Shown here one piece after another: positions 45,975 to 54,829 of a stretch of 64,000 nt of DNA (positions are counted from its first letter, which is position 1; each line of letters opens with the position of its first letter). The DNA lies in assembly GCF_000222685.1 (NCBI RefSeq), contig NZ_AFWJ01000289.1:1-64000 (forward strand). Direction: 5' to 3'. Made by a program: the position numbers and the translations under genes. The notes under the pieces were generated by a model. That model did no database searches, was not told the DNA's origin, and was given only the letters and a program-made list of their open reading frames with translations. Origin of the DNA: Vibrio nigripulchritudo ATCC 27043 (lineage in GTDB: Bacteria > Pseudomonadota > Gammaproteobacteria > Enterobacterales > Vibrionaceae).

Positions 45975-46834
45975 GACTCTGCCCTTTGCTGAGAACCAAA
46001 TTTTGACATCATCAGCTCCACACCTTCTTTCAGCGTCTGGTACTGGGCTTCGATGTAAGGAATCGGCTCTTTAATGCCCGGTTTTTGCAGAGCAAGAGTG
46101 ACAAACCCTTCGATAAACTGATGCTTGTGCATGGTCGAAATATTGACCTTAGCGCAGCCAGACTGGATGCAACGTTCAAACTGAGCATCGGCTAAACCCG
46201 TTCCGCCGTGCAGAGCGATAGGAATATCGATGTTCTCTGTAATGTTTTCCAGCAGGTCATAAGCTATGACAGGCTCACCTTTGTACTGCCCGTGTGCCGT
46301 GCCGATAGCTGGTGCGAACGCGGCCAGTTCCGGCATTTCCGCGCAGAACTGCAAACATTCCTGATAATCTGCCAGCATGGCATGCTCCTGTGATACCACT
46401 TTGTCGTCTTCTACCCCGCCAATGGCACCAAGCTCAGCTTCCAGTCCAACGTTGGCATCTGTTGCCAGTTTGTAGGCTTTGAGTGACATGGTCAGGTTTT
46501 CTTCAAAAGGCATGTCGGAGCCGTCGAACATTACTGACGTCCAGCCCGCATCAATACAACGCTGAATGACTTCCAAATCGGCACAGTGATCCAGATGCAA
46601 CGCCACTGGCACATCCACGTTTTGCGCCAGACTTTTCACCCAGGACGCGATGGCGTCGTACCCCCATAAACGGATGGTTTTCACCGAAAGCTGAACAATG
46701 ACTGGCGAATTCAGATCCTGAGCGGCAGTGATCACAGAGCGTGCGCTGTTGTAATCAATAATGTTGAAGGCAGCGATGCCGTAACCGTCTCGCTTTGCAT
46801 CCTGCAACATTGGCTTCATTGAGATTAAAGGCAT
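45962..46834 (-). CDS. Class II ketose-bisphosphate aldolase (GatY/KbaY/FbaA family)
   Basis: 290 residues. Zinc ligands and active site of class II aldolases: VPVALHLDHCAD (about 76-87), VGLEAELGAIGGVED, GTAHGQYKGEP with a zinc His, and IALHGGTGL with another. It should split a ketose phosphate to dihydroxyacetone phosphate plus an aldehyde. The family includes fructose- and tagatose-bisphosphate enzymes and several for less usual sugars; the aldehyde specificity is not readable. GAGGAGA precedes the ATG. It links the E2 and CbbY-like genes in the operon. Confidence 0.85.
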   Translation of the reverse strand: MPLISMKPMLQDAKRDGYGIAAFNIIDYNSARSVITAAQDLNSPVIVQLSVKTIRLWGYDAIASWVKSLAQNVDVPVALHLDHCADLEVIQRCIDAGWTSVMFDGSDMPFEENLTMSLKAYKLATDANVGLEAELGAIGGVEDDKVVSQEHAMLADYQECLQFCAEMPELAAFAPAIGTAHGQYKGEPVIAYDLLENITENIDIPIALHGGTGLADAQFERCIQSGCAKVNISTMHKHQFIEGFVTLALQKPGIKEPIPYIEAQYQTLKEGVELMMSKFGSQQRAESWTH

Positions 46835-46897
46835 AATCGATTCTCCTCAGAGAGTGTCTATTTTTAATGCCGAGTCACTTGTGCGCTTCGGCGTAAT

Positions 46898-48064
46898 TCA
46901 TACATTCATGTTGGTGATGCTTTCCTTCAGTTTCATCATAAATTCGGCACCATATACGCCATCGACTGCTCGATGATCCGCCGACAATGTCAACACCATA
47001 AAGTCTCGCCATCCGAGTTCGTTATTGATGCAGCAAGCGCGTTTGTTGATCGCTCCTACACCAAGAATGGCGGTTTCGGGCGGGTTGATGATCGGGAGAA
47101 GTTCTACGTCCCATTTGCCCATATTTGAGATGGTGAAAGAGCCGCGGGCTTTGGATTTGATCACGCCGTTTCGCGCACTTTCTGCCAGAGAGCGCGAAGC
47201 CTGATTGATTTCTTTCAGGGATTTGCGGTCGGCATGGTCAATCACCGGAACCAGCAAACCTTCATCCACAGACACTGCCATGCCAATATGAACGTCTTCC
47301 AGCAGTGTGCAGCGGTCTTCAAAGACATGAGAATTCAGTTTGCCGTAGTGTTTTAACTGACGGGAGACCGCGAAGATAACCAGATCGTTAATCGACACCT
47401 TGTCTTGGTTTGACTGGTTGTAGGCATTTCGCTTCGCCAGTAAATCCGTTACATCGACTTCGGTACGCAGATAAAAATGAGGTTTGGTCTGCTTCGATTC
47501 ACTCATTCTGTCGGCAATCACCTGTCGGACTTTTGAATAAGGCTGGTCTCCATACTCTTTATCGGAACCCGGCTCGGCATCTGCGAGATCTCTTTCCAGA
47601 ACAGCCCCTCCGGGACCGCTACCGTTCACCGCGGTTAAATCGATGTTTCGGTTGGCAGCCATTCTTCTCGCCAAGGGCGAAGCTCCCAACTGACCATGAT
47701 TGACGGACTCCGTCGAGCTTTGAGGCTGCGCTTTGATTTCTACACTGCTTTGAGCATCAGGAGTGTTATTCGCGGCGGGAACCGTTTCAGCCTGTGGACC
47801 CGCTTGCTCCGGACTTTCCACTTCGTCAGGATCCCCGATATACATAATGGGCTCTAACACTGTGGTGGTATCACCTTCTTCATAGAGCAGTTCCAGCACA
47901 ACGCCTTCCTGATAGGTTTCTACCTCAAACGACGCCTTTTCAGATTCAACCACCGCCACAACGTCGCCCTTTTTAACGGTGTCCCCAACCGCTACCATCC
48001 ACTCTGTTAGCGTGCCTTCTTCCAGATCCTGACCAACCTGTGGCATCAATACCGGAGTCGCCAT
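46898..48064 (-). CDS. Dihydrolipoamide acyltransferase (E2), AcoC-like
   Basis: 388 residues. A lipoyl domain (1-80) has VVESEKASFEVE with K43 as lipoylation site; a Pro/Ala/Gln-rich linker follows; a peripheral subunit-binding domain (ASPLARRMAANRNIDLTAVNGSGPGGAVLERDL) lies near 125-160; the acyltransferase core ends with TLSADHRAVDG, H364 and D368 catalytic. This is the E2 core of a 2-oxoacid or acetoin dehydrogenase complex. ATG 48064 is chosen (AGGGA upstream; lipoyl domain starts there); the frame is open 15 codons further. No E3 dihydrolipoyl dehydrogenase is in the cluster. Confidence 0.87.
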   Translation of the reverse strand: MATPVLMPQVGQDLEEGTLTEWMVAVGDTVKKGDVVAVVESEKASFEVETYQEGVVLELLYEEGDTTTVLEPIMYIGDPDEVESPEQAGPQAETVPAANNTPDAQSSVEIKAQPQSSTESVNHGQLGASPLARRMAANRNIDLTAVNGSGPGGAVLERDLADAEPGSDKEYGDQPYSKVRQVIADRMSESKQTKPHFYLRTEVDVTDLLAKRNAYNQSNQDKVSINDLVIFAVSRQLKHYGKLNSHVFEDRCTLLEDVHIGMAVSVDEGLLVPVIDHADRKSLKEINQASRSLAESARNGVIKSKARGSFTISNMGKWDVELLPIINPPETAILGVGAINKRACCINNELGWRDFMVLTLSADHRAVDGVYGAEFMMKLKESITNMNV

Positions 48065-48117
48065 AATTTCACTTCCCTGTCTGCGCGCTAAGTTGCGCGA
48101 TTCGTCCAATGTTCCTG

Positions 48118-49128
48118 TTAACCGGCTTCGCTCTGAACCGTGCTGTGCACCACTTTCAAAATGCCTTCTCGGATCTGTTCCTTCTGCGGAATAGATGCTT
48201 TTTCCAACTCCAGATTGAATGGGATTGGGGTATTCAGCCCGGCCACGATTTCTATCGGCGCATCGAGGTAATAAAACACCTTGTCCTGAATGATGGAGCA
48301 GATGTCTGACGCCACTCCACCGCGGCGTACTGCTTCCTGCACAATCACCACCCGATTGGTTTTCTTAACGGACTCGATAATGGTGTTTTCATCCAGCGGA
48401 ACCAGAGTTCTTGGGTCGATGACTTCCACAGAAATGCCCTCTTTTGCCATCTCTTCCGCGACTTCCAGTGAACGAGGGATCATGTTCGACCAGGCAACCA
48501 AAGTGACATCCGCCCCTTCGCGTTTCACATCCGCCTGTCCGAATTCGATTTCGTACTCTTCTTTCGGCACATCTCCTTTGGTCATGTAGAGATGCTTGTG
48601 TTCAATAAACATCACTGGGTTTGGCTGTCTGAGTGCGTGTTTCAGCAACCCTTTGGCGTCACGGGGTGTGGACGGCATGACCACGCGCAAACCGGGAATG
48701 TGATAGAAAAGGGCTTCCAGACTCTGTGAGTGTTGAGCCGCCACTCCGCCACCAGCGCCCCCCTGAGTTCTAAGCACAAAAGGAACATTTCCCGAACCGC
48801 CAGTCATAAGCCGGAACTTGGCGGCCTGATTGACAATCTGATCCATGCCTAACATGGCGAAATCGACATAAAGAATTTCTACAATCGGTCTTGCACCCGA
48901 TATGGCTGCGCCGACGCCCACACCAATCATGCTGGCTTCTGAAATTGGCGTATCACGAACCCGTCGCTCACCGTATTTGGCAAGCAGCCCTTCGGTGACT
49001 TTGTATGAACCGCCTCGTTCCGCTATCCCTTCACCAATAATGAATACGTCGCTGTTTCTTGCCATTTCTTCGTCGAGAGCTTCTCGAAGCGCTTCCCGGT
49101 ACATCATTTCTCTGCTAGCCAAAACCAT
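48118..49128 (-). CDS. 2-oxoacid/acetoin dehydrogenase E1 beta subunit (AcoB-like)
   Basis: 336 residues of transketolase-like beta type: GEGIAERGGSYKVTEGLLAKYG, DTPISEASMIGVGVGAA, QIVNQAAKFRLMTGG and the long RTQGGAGGGVAAQHSQSLEALFYHIPGL-type active-site region. With E1 alpha it forms a thiamine-diphosphate decarboxylase or acyloin-cleaving enzyme. The ATG sits only two bases after AGGAG, and the TTG two codons on has better spacing, so the exact start is unsure. Second gene of the unit A operon. Confidence 0.87.
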   Translation of the reverse strand: MVLASREMMYREALREALDEEMARNSDVFIIGEGIAERGGSYKVTEGLLAKYGERRVRDTPISEASMIGVGVGAAISGARPIVEILYVDFAMLGMDQIVNQAAKFRLMTGGSGNVPFVLRTQGGAGGGVAAQHSQSLEALFYHIPGLRVVMPSTPRDAKGLLKHALRQPNPVMFIEHKHLYMTKGDVPKEEYEIEFGQADVKREGADVTLVAWSNMIPRSLEVAEEMAKEGISVEVIDPRTLVPLDENTIIESVKKTNRVVIVQEAVRRGGVASDICSIIQDKVFYYLDAPIEIVAGLNTPIPFNLELEKASIPQKEQIREGILKVVHSTVQSEAG

Positions 49129-49174
49129 CTCTCCTTTGATGTTTCATTCCTTTGAATCGGTTTGTCCGGTTCGC

Positions 49175-50167
49175 TTAATAGTCTTCAATTGCCTGCATAA
49201 ACTCTTCCACACTGACCTGTGTACCCGCTAAGGCAAACGCCAGTGCTTCTTCCAGTTCAGACTCAATCTGTTCTTCCAGCGCCGTCACCTGTTCTTCGGT
49301 GTAACCACCCAGAGTTTTAAGGTTGTCGCGAGCTGAAATAACCGGGTCTCGGTCTTTGTAATACTGGAGTTTGTTTTCAGGCATATAGGTGCCCGGATCA
49401 TTCACGTGGTGCCCTGAATGACGATACGTTTTGGCTTCAATTAAGACGGGACCTTTGCCTGCACGGCATAAATCGCAAGCCTCCGAAACACGCTCGTAAA
49501 CCGCCAGTGGGTCGTTTCCGTCAACCAGATAACTGGGAACACCAATGCTTTCGCCACGGCGATACAGCTCGGTTTGCCTTGTTGATTCTTCAATGGGTGT
49601 CGATACTGCGTACTGGTTGTTCTCGATGATGAGTACCACATTGAGATTCCATATAGCGGCAAGGTTTAGGGCTTCCAGAAATGTTCCGTTGTTTACCCCG
49701 CCATCGGAGGTAAACACTATGGTGACGGCATCGCTGTCTTTCACCTGATTGGCCAGCGCACTGCCTACACCAATGGGTGTCCCTGCGCCCACGATGCCAT
49801 TAGCTCCCAGGTTGTTGGACTGAATGTCTGCAATGTGCATTGAGCCACCGTAGCCTTTGCAATACCCTTCTTTCTTTTGCAAAAGTTCTGAAAGCATGCG
49901 TTTCACATCCGCGCCCCAGGAAATACAGTGACCGTGCCCTCTGTGTGTAGAAGCGATGAAATCAATGCTTTGATCCGCAGCGGCGCACGCCCCAGCAGCA
50001 ATACCTTCCTGCCCTAAGTAAGGGTGAAAATACCCTCTTACGTGACCCTGTCGATAAAGCCTGATCCCTTCAGTTTCGAACAAGCGCGTTTTGTAGCAGC
50101 TTGTGAAAATTTTTTTCAAAGTCTCGCTGGAGACCTGTGTTTCCGCTTGTATTTTCGTCGCGTCCAT
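49175..50167 (-). CDS. 2-oxoacid/acetoin dehydrogenase E1 alpha subunit (AcoA-like)
   Basis: 330 residues. Family segments YKTRLFETEGIRLYRQGHVRG, GQEGIAAGACAA, STHRGHGHCISWGADVKRML, the diphosphate/Mg motif TSDGGVNNGTFLEALNLAAIW (SDG in place of GDG) and YRHSGHHVNDPGTY. It resembles acetoin dehydrogenase AcoA more than PDH E1 alpha, being short and ending with GxHxxxDPxxY. ATG 50167 is preferred to a TTG four codons upstream. First gene of the 13-gene operon, divergent from the RpiR gene. Confidence 0.86.
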   Translation of the reverse strand: MDATKIQAETQVSSETLKKIFTSCYKTRLFETEGIRLYRQGHVRGYFHPYLGQEGIAAGACAAADQSIDFIASTHRGHGHCISWGADVKRMLSELLQKKEGYCKGYGGSMHIADIQSNNLGANGIVGAGTPIGVGSALANQVKDSDAVTIVFTSDGGVNNGTFLEALNLAAIWNLNVVLIIENNQYAVSTPIEESTRQTELYRRGESIGVPSYLVDGNDPLAVYERVSEACDLCRAGKGPVLIEAKTYRHSGHHVNDPGTYMPENKLQYYKDRDPVISARDNLKTLGGYTEEQVTALEEQIESELEEALAFALAGTQVSVEEFMQAIEDY

Positions 50168-50567
50168 GTCGTTACCCAACTCTTTACTTAAACCTGTTTT
50201 CCGTGGTGTTTTCTCAATATGGAACTGACTATAGATCGTACAATTTTAAATGTAAATAATTTCACACATATCAAAAACCATACACTTGCAACCACACAAA
50301 CAGTATAAAATATAAGCAATTAGAGTCGATATAAGCCATTTTCCATTTATTAAAAAGATTACAAAAATAAACATAATCAATTGTTTTTATTAAACTAAAA
50401 AATCAAACCAGAGAAAGATCACAGTTTGTGAAAATTATTTTACTATTTTATTTGAATAGGCTGTGAACTGGAAAATTGACTTACTGGGATTTCCGTAGGA
50501 TTATGGATGTTAAAAATTACTTACATTTATATTTTGTGTTTGAATAGCCCAATGACTGAATGAGAAG
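50168..50567. promoter_or_regulatory. Divergent promoter region, unit A operon / RpiR gene, with candidate operators
   Basis: 400 very AT-rich bases. Two related inverted repeats stand out: TGTAAATAATTTCACA at 50251-50266 and TGTGAAAATTATTTTACT at 50427-50444, both of form TGT(G/A)AA-AT-rich-TT(T/C)ACA. Palindromes of this kind are bound by several RpiR/HexR-type proteins. One lies about 85 bases from the E1 alpha start and the other about 125 from the RpiR start, so control of both directions by RpiR is inferred. No open frame of note. Confidence 0.5.
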
Positions 50568-51482
50568 ATGAACAGAATGGACAAGCAAGCAGGCACCGAA
50601 CTGGTGGAACGAATCCACTCAAATTATGAAAAGTTGCGCAAATCAGAAAGGTTGGTCGCAGACTTTATATTGAGCCATTTAGGAAAAAGACTTAACTACT
50701 CAATCACAGAGTTTGCGGACAAACTGGAAATCAGTGAAGCAACAATCAGCCGGTTCACACGTTCCATAGGCTATGCAGGTTATTCAGACCTGAAATTGTC
50801 GATGGCGGCAGCCAGTAGCATCGCTGAAGAAAATACCATTCCTAACATCCCCAGCGAGCTATCAGAAAAAGACTCACTGGTCGTCCTGAGCCAGAAACTG
50901 ATGAATGCGTTGATCAACGGTTTGGGCACGACTCAGAAAAATCTGGACTACGAAAACCTTGAACATGCTGTTGATGCCATTCATAACGCCAGCAAAGTTG
51001 TGTTGGTTGGTGTGGGTGGCGCTGCAGAAGTTTGTGATGAGGCGGTGCACTTACTACTGAAAATCGGTATTGATGCTGCCAGCTATTGCGATGGATACAC
51101 CCAAACCATCGTCGCCTCTACTCTGCCTTCTGACGCGGTAATGATTGGGATCTCACACACTGGCGAAACGGAAACCGTTGCTAAGGCTCTGATTCAGGCA
51201 AAAAATAACGGTGCAAGTACCGTTGCCATTACCAGCGCAAAAGATTCTATTGTGGCACAAAGCGCCGATCATACCTTACTGACCTGGCACAACCTCAACC
51301 CGAGACAAGTTCCCCTATATGGCGACTTCCTTGAAGGGCGAGTCTGTCAGCTATACCTGATTGATCTGATTTATCTGGCATTGATGTTCCGCCGCGGCAA
51401 AGAAGCAAAAGTATCGTTAGAACTGACCCGGGATGCCTTGGAGAAATACTATCAGGGTCAGTCTCGCTACGGAGAGAGTTAA
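50568..51482 (+). CDS. RpiR-family transcriptional regulator (HTH + SIS)
   Basis: 304 residues. HTH_6 domain at about 12-90 (EKLRKSERLVADFILSHLG, SITEFADKLEISEATISRFTRSIGYAGYSDLK) and a SIS sugar-phosphate-binding domain at about 130-265 (NASKVVLVGVGGAAEVCDEAVHLLLKIG, GISHTGETETVAKALIQAKNNGASTVAIT). RpiR proteins sense phosphorylated sugars. Divergent from the unit A operon, so probably its repressor or activator with a kinase product as effector (inference). A start three codons later is possible. Confidence 0.88.
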   Translation: MNRMDKQAGTELVERIHSNYEKLRKSERLVADFILSHLGKRLNYSITEFADKLEISEATISRFTRSIGYAGYSDLKLSMAAASSIAEENTIPNIPSELSEKDSLVVLSQKLMNALINGLGTTQKNLDYENLEHAVDAIHNASKVVLVGVGGAAEVCDEAVHLLLKIGIDAASYCDGYTQTIVASTLPSDAVMIGISHTGETETVAKALIQAKNNGASTVAITSAKDSIVAQSADHTLLTWHNLNPRQVPLYGDFLEGRVCQLYLIDLIYLALMFRRGKEAKVSLELTRDALEKYYQGQSRYGES

Positions 51483-51613
51483 AGGCGTAAAATTTCTGTC
51501 ATTCCGTCTAAAATAAAACACATTCTCGTCACTCAGTAACCCGACCTAGTCAGGTTACTTAGGTATACGATTTTGTTAAACTCTGACTACACGCATAGTT
51601 AAAGGACTAATCC

Positions 51614-52582
51614 ATGCCGAACGATACATCTGAGTTTCAGTTGATGACTGAAATCGCGACACTTTACTACATCGAAAGTGAAACTCAGGAAGCCATCGCC
51701 AGCCGATTTGACATCTCTAGAATGAAAGTCGGTCGATTGCTTAAAAGAGCACATGCAGAAGGCATTGTTGACGTTCGGGTAAAGCATCACCCCGCCCTGA
51801 TAAACGACCTTGAGCAGAACTTAATTGAAAAGTTTGGCATTAAGCGTGCGTTGATTGCTCCAGACTATGCCAACCCTGACGTTCAGAGAAAAGAAGTCGC
51901 AGCGTTAGTATCAGACTACTTTACCAGCCAGTTAGAAGAAGAAAGCGTGGTCGCCGTGGGCATGGGGCGCAATGTCGCAGCCGTTGCCGATAACGTGTTT
52001 GCTGATAAACAACACTCCTGCACTTTCGTATGTGCAATAGGTGGTTCTCTCAAGGCAGGAGAACTCATCAACCCTGATCATATATGCCGTCGTCTGGCGA
52101 GCAAATTCGGCGGTAAAAGCCAGTCCCTTTATGCGCCTGCCTTTGTCCAGAATATGACGCTCATGGAAGAGTTACTCAAGAACAGCACCGTAAAACAGAC
52201 ATTGGACAAAGCACGCCGAGCAGACTTTGCACTGGTGGGCATCGGTGATATGAGTGAAGATTCCAACATGGTAAGAATGGGCTGGTTTTCACCGCAGGAA
52301 ATTGCGGAAGCCAGGCTCAATGGCACGGTTGGGGATATGATGGGGTATGACTTCATTGATATTCACGGAAAAGAATCAACGACCAAGATGCAAGGAAGAG
52401 TGATTGGTTTGCAGTTAGACGACCTGCTGCGCATCCCCAATGTGATTGCCATTGCCAGTGAATCAACAAAAGCCGCTGGCATTTTAGGAGCTTTACGCAC
52501 TGGCGCTATCGATACGCTGGCAACCAGTTACGCCAACGCGCTCACGGTGCTCAGCCTGGATGATGCGATAAAGAAATCGTAA
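51614..52582 (+). CDS. SorC-family transcriptional regulator
   Basis: 322 residues. N-terminal HTH (MTEIATLYYIESETQEAIASRF, DISRMKVGRLLKRAHAEGIVDVRV) and a C-terminal SorC sugar-binding domain (VAVGMGRNVAAVADNVF, CAIGGSLKAGELINPDHICRRLA, FALVGIGDMSEDSNMVRMGWFS, RIPNVIAIASESTKAAGILGALRTGAIDTL). SorC proteins include SorC, DeoR-like CggR and the Brucella erythritol regulator EryD. AAAGGA precedes the ATG. It lies between unit A's RpiR gene and the end of unit B; it may govern the polyol units B and C, which share operators, but this is inference. Confidence 0.87.
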   Translation: MPNDTSEFQLMTEIATLYYIESETQEAIASRFDISRMKVGRLLKRAHAEGIVDVRVKHHPALINDLEQNLIEKFGIKRALIAPDYANPDVQRKEVAALVSDYFTSQLEEESVVAVGMGRNVAAVADNVFADKQHSCTFVCAIGGSLKAGELINPDHICRRLASKFGGKSQSLYAPAFVQNMTLMEELLKNSTVKQTLDKARRADFALVGIGDMSEDSNMVRMGWFSPQEIAEARLNGTVGDMMGYDFIDIHGKESTTKMQGRVIGLQLDDLLRIPNVIAIASESTKAAGILGALRTGAIDTLATSYANALTVLSLDDAIKKS

Positions 52583-52586
52583 GAAT

Positions 52587-52637
52587 ATCCCCTTACCCAC
52601 TGAGCTTTACTGCCTTTTGGGTAAGGGGATGTTTCTC
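52587..52637. terminator. Bidirectional terminator between the SorC gene and unit B
   Basis: 13-bp perfect stem ATCCCCTTACCCA / TGGGTAAGGGGAT with an 18-base loop, then GTTTCTCTT; two convergent genes flank it. Confidence 0.82.
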
Positions 52638-53747
52638 TTAAGGAACTAACACCACCTTGAGGGCGTCCTTACCGCTGCTCACCAATTCAAATCCTTTCTC
52701 GAATTCACTGAGTGGTAAGAAGTGCGTGACGACCCCTTCTGTGGGTAAGCTGCCATCGACAATCCCCTTGATCACCAGAGGATAACAGTAAGGTCCCAAG
52801 TGCGAGCCCAGCACATCCAGCTCCTTTCTGTCACTGATGATGCTCCAGTCCACCGTCACAGGATCTTTGAATACACTGAATTCCACAAACCGCCCTAAGT
52901 TTCGGATACAAAGCAATCCTTGCTCGACCGATTTGGGATGACCAGTAGCTTCAATGTACACATCGCACCCATAACCTTCGGTTATGGCTTTGATTTCTGC
53001 TTCGGTATCGACTTTGGAAGGATTCAGAACGATATCCGCACCGAATTTCTTTGCCAGCTCTAACCGTTCGTCTTTCATGTCCAAGACAACTAAAGTTTCA
53101 GCGCCCGCTTTTTTAGCGGCTCCGATCATGCCTAAACCAAGCGTACCCGCCCCCGCAATAACCACGGTATCGCCTAGCTGAATGTTAGCTCGCTGAACCG
53201 CATGAAATGAGCATGCATAAGGTTCAATCAATACGGCTTTCTCTATCGGAAGATCTTCTGGCACCTTGAAGTTAATGGCTTCTTTGGGGAACTTCATATA
53301 TTGCGCCATCCCGCCATTTACGTTGTTTTGAAACCCATAAACATCGTGTTTCTGACACATCCAGTACTGACCACTTTTACAGAATCGGCAATCCCAGCAC
53401 GGCACGATTTGTTCCGATATCACTCGGTCGCCGACAGCGAAGCCTTCCACGTCTTCACTGATCGCCACTATCCGACCAATGAACTCGTGACCCGGTATCA
53501 TGGGGGCTTTTATGTATGCGGGCTGAGTTTCATCCCCCCAGAAACTGGGAGCCCCATGGTACGCCTTGAGGTCACCAGCACAGATGCCACACGCTTCAAC
53601 TTTTATCAGAATTTCACCAGCACTGATTTCTGGAGACGAGACTTCTTCCAAGCGGTAATCACCGGGGGCATATGCCACCACAGCCGACATGGTCGTAGGG
53701 ATAGCCGTTTCAGCACGCTGTTGAGCTGACACATGTTGTTCACACAT
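52638..53747 (-). CDS. Zinc-dependent dehydrogenase, erythritol/L-threitol dehydrogenase-like
   Basis: 369 residues, MDR family. Catalytic zinc part GICAGDLKAYHG and PMIPGHEFIG; structural-zinc cysteines in VPCWDCRFCKSGQYWMC; distinct HDVYGFQNNVNGGMAQYMKF; Rossmann VIAGAGTLGLGMIGAAKK near 190. The SFWGDETQ and YGFQNNVNGG blocks recall the EltD-type erythritol/L-threitol dehydrogenase of Mycobacterium (from memory). A 20-residue N-terminal extension with two cysteine-free segments is unusual but has a good AAAGGAG start. Last gene of unit B. It would make L-erythrulose from the C4 polyol; assignment is by similarity and context. Confidence 0.78.
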   Translation of the reverse strand: MCEQHVSAQQRAETAIPTTMSAVVAYAPGDYRLEEVSSPEISAGEILIKVEACGICAGDLKAYHGAPSFWGDETQPAYIKAPMIPGHEFIGRIVAISEDVEGFAVGDRVISEQIVPCWDCRFCKSGQYWMCQKHDVYGFQNNVNGGMAQYMKFPKEAINFKVPEDLPIEKAVLIEPYACSFHAVQRANIQLGDTVVIAGAGTLGLGMIGAAKKAGAETLVVLDMKDERLELAKKFGADIVLNPSKVDTEAEIKAITEGYGCDVYIEATGHPKSVEQGLLCIRNLGRFVEFSVFKDPVTVDWSIISDRKELDVLGSHLGPYCYPLVIKGIVDGSLPTEGVVTHFLPLSEFEKGFELVSSGKDALKVVLVP

Positions 53748-53786
53748 CGCTTTCTCCTTTTACTGAGTAGGAACTCTTGAGCTGAC

Positions 53787-54737
53787 TTACTCCGCCAACA
53801 CAAAAGGACCAGTGTATTTATCAGCGTTGTCTGCGGTTATGAGCAGACAATCGAATAGCTGTTTCTCGGTATCCGCACCTGTCTTACCTGTTCGAATAAA
53901 GTTGTCTGCCTGACGGATAGACTCAGCAGCAAAAACAGCCACAGGCTGAAGAACGGTGTACTCAAGTTCTCCGGCTTTAACGGCATCGACAGCATCAGGT
54001 GAACCGTCAAACCCGCCCACTTTGACATTGCTAAGCTTTCCGGACTCTTTTAGCGCGGCAATAGCACCTAACGCCATTTCATCGTTACCACTGATGACAC
54101 CAATGATGTCTGGGTTGGACTGCAACATAGACTGCATTTTGTTGTAGCCCTGAGTGCGATCCCAGTTAGCCACATCGGACGCTGCTAGCTCTAAATCTGG
54201 GTATTGGCTTAACACCGTTTTGAAACCGTTGGAGCGCGTCGCGGCATTGTTATCCGAAGGCGCACCAAACAGTTCTACATATTTGCCGCTTTCACCGACA
54301 CTCTCTACCCATTGCATTGCACCGAGTGCTGCTCCCTGAGCGTTATTCGACACGAGCTGGCTTTTGGCTAATCCTTCCTGGTTAATCTCAGCATTAATCA
54401 GGAAGACTGGAATACCAGCGTTCACTGCTTTGCGCACTGCACCTATCGAACCGTCGGCATTTTCAGGGTCCAGAATGATGGCAACGGATTTGTTGGTAAT
54501 GGCAGTATCAACCAATTTACTTTCGGTATTGGTGTCACCTTTGTGGGCGCTCACGTTTGCCTGATAGCCCATTTCCAATGCTGTCGCTTTTGCCACTTCA
54601 CCTTCGGTGTACCAATACGGGTTAGAAGGGTCATTGATGATGATTGAAATCAATCCGTTTGCCCACGCAGTTCCGCTAAACACAACGGCAACGACTGAAA
54701 GCCAAGTCAGCCAAATGGTTTTTAATTTGTTGTTCAT
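53787..54737 (-). CDS. Periplasmic binding protein, unit B (erythritol-type)
   Basis: 316 residues. Signal peptide ending SGTAWA before NGLIS; mature start IINDPSNPYWYTEGEVAKATA, then IILDPENADGSIGAVRKAVNAGIPVFLINAEI and ISGNDEMALGAIAALKESGKL, VGGFDGSPDAVDAV. This is a RbsB-type fold. The NDPSNPYWYTEG entry block recalls erythritol-binding EryG-like proteins (by eye). AAGGAG precedes the ATG. It delivers substrate to the permease at 54830. Confidence 0.84.
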   Translation of the reverse strand: MNNKLKTIWLTWLSVVAVVFSGTAWANGLISIIINDPSNPYWYTEGEVAKATALEMGYQANVSAHKGDTNTESKLVDTAITNKSVAIILDPENADGSIGAVRKAVNAGIPVFLINAEINQEGLAKSQLVSNNAQGAALGAMQWVESVGESGKYVELFGAPSDNNAATRSNGFKTVLSQYPDLELAASDVANWDRTQGYNKMQSMLQSNPDIIGVISGNDEMALGAIAALKESGKLSNVKVGGFDGSPDAVDAVKAGELEYTVLQPVAVFAAESIRQADNFIRTGKTGADTEKQLFDCLLITADNADKYTGPFVLAE

Positions 54738-54829
54738 TGGTATTGCTCCTTGTCCTAAGTTTTACATCCTTACGTTTTGGTCATGGCATTGCGGTTAACT
54801 GGAACCTAGCAACGACCATGACCTGAACT

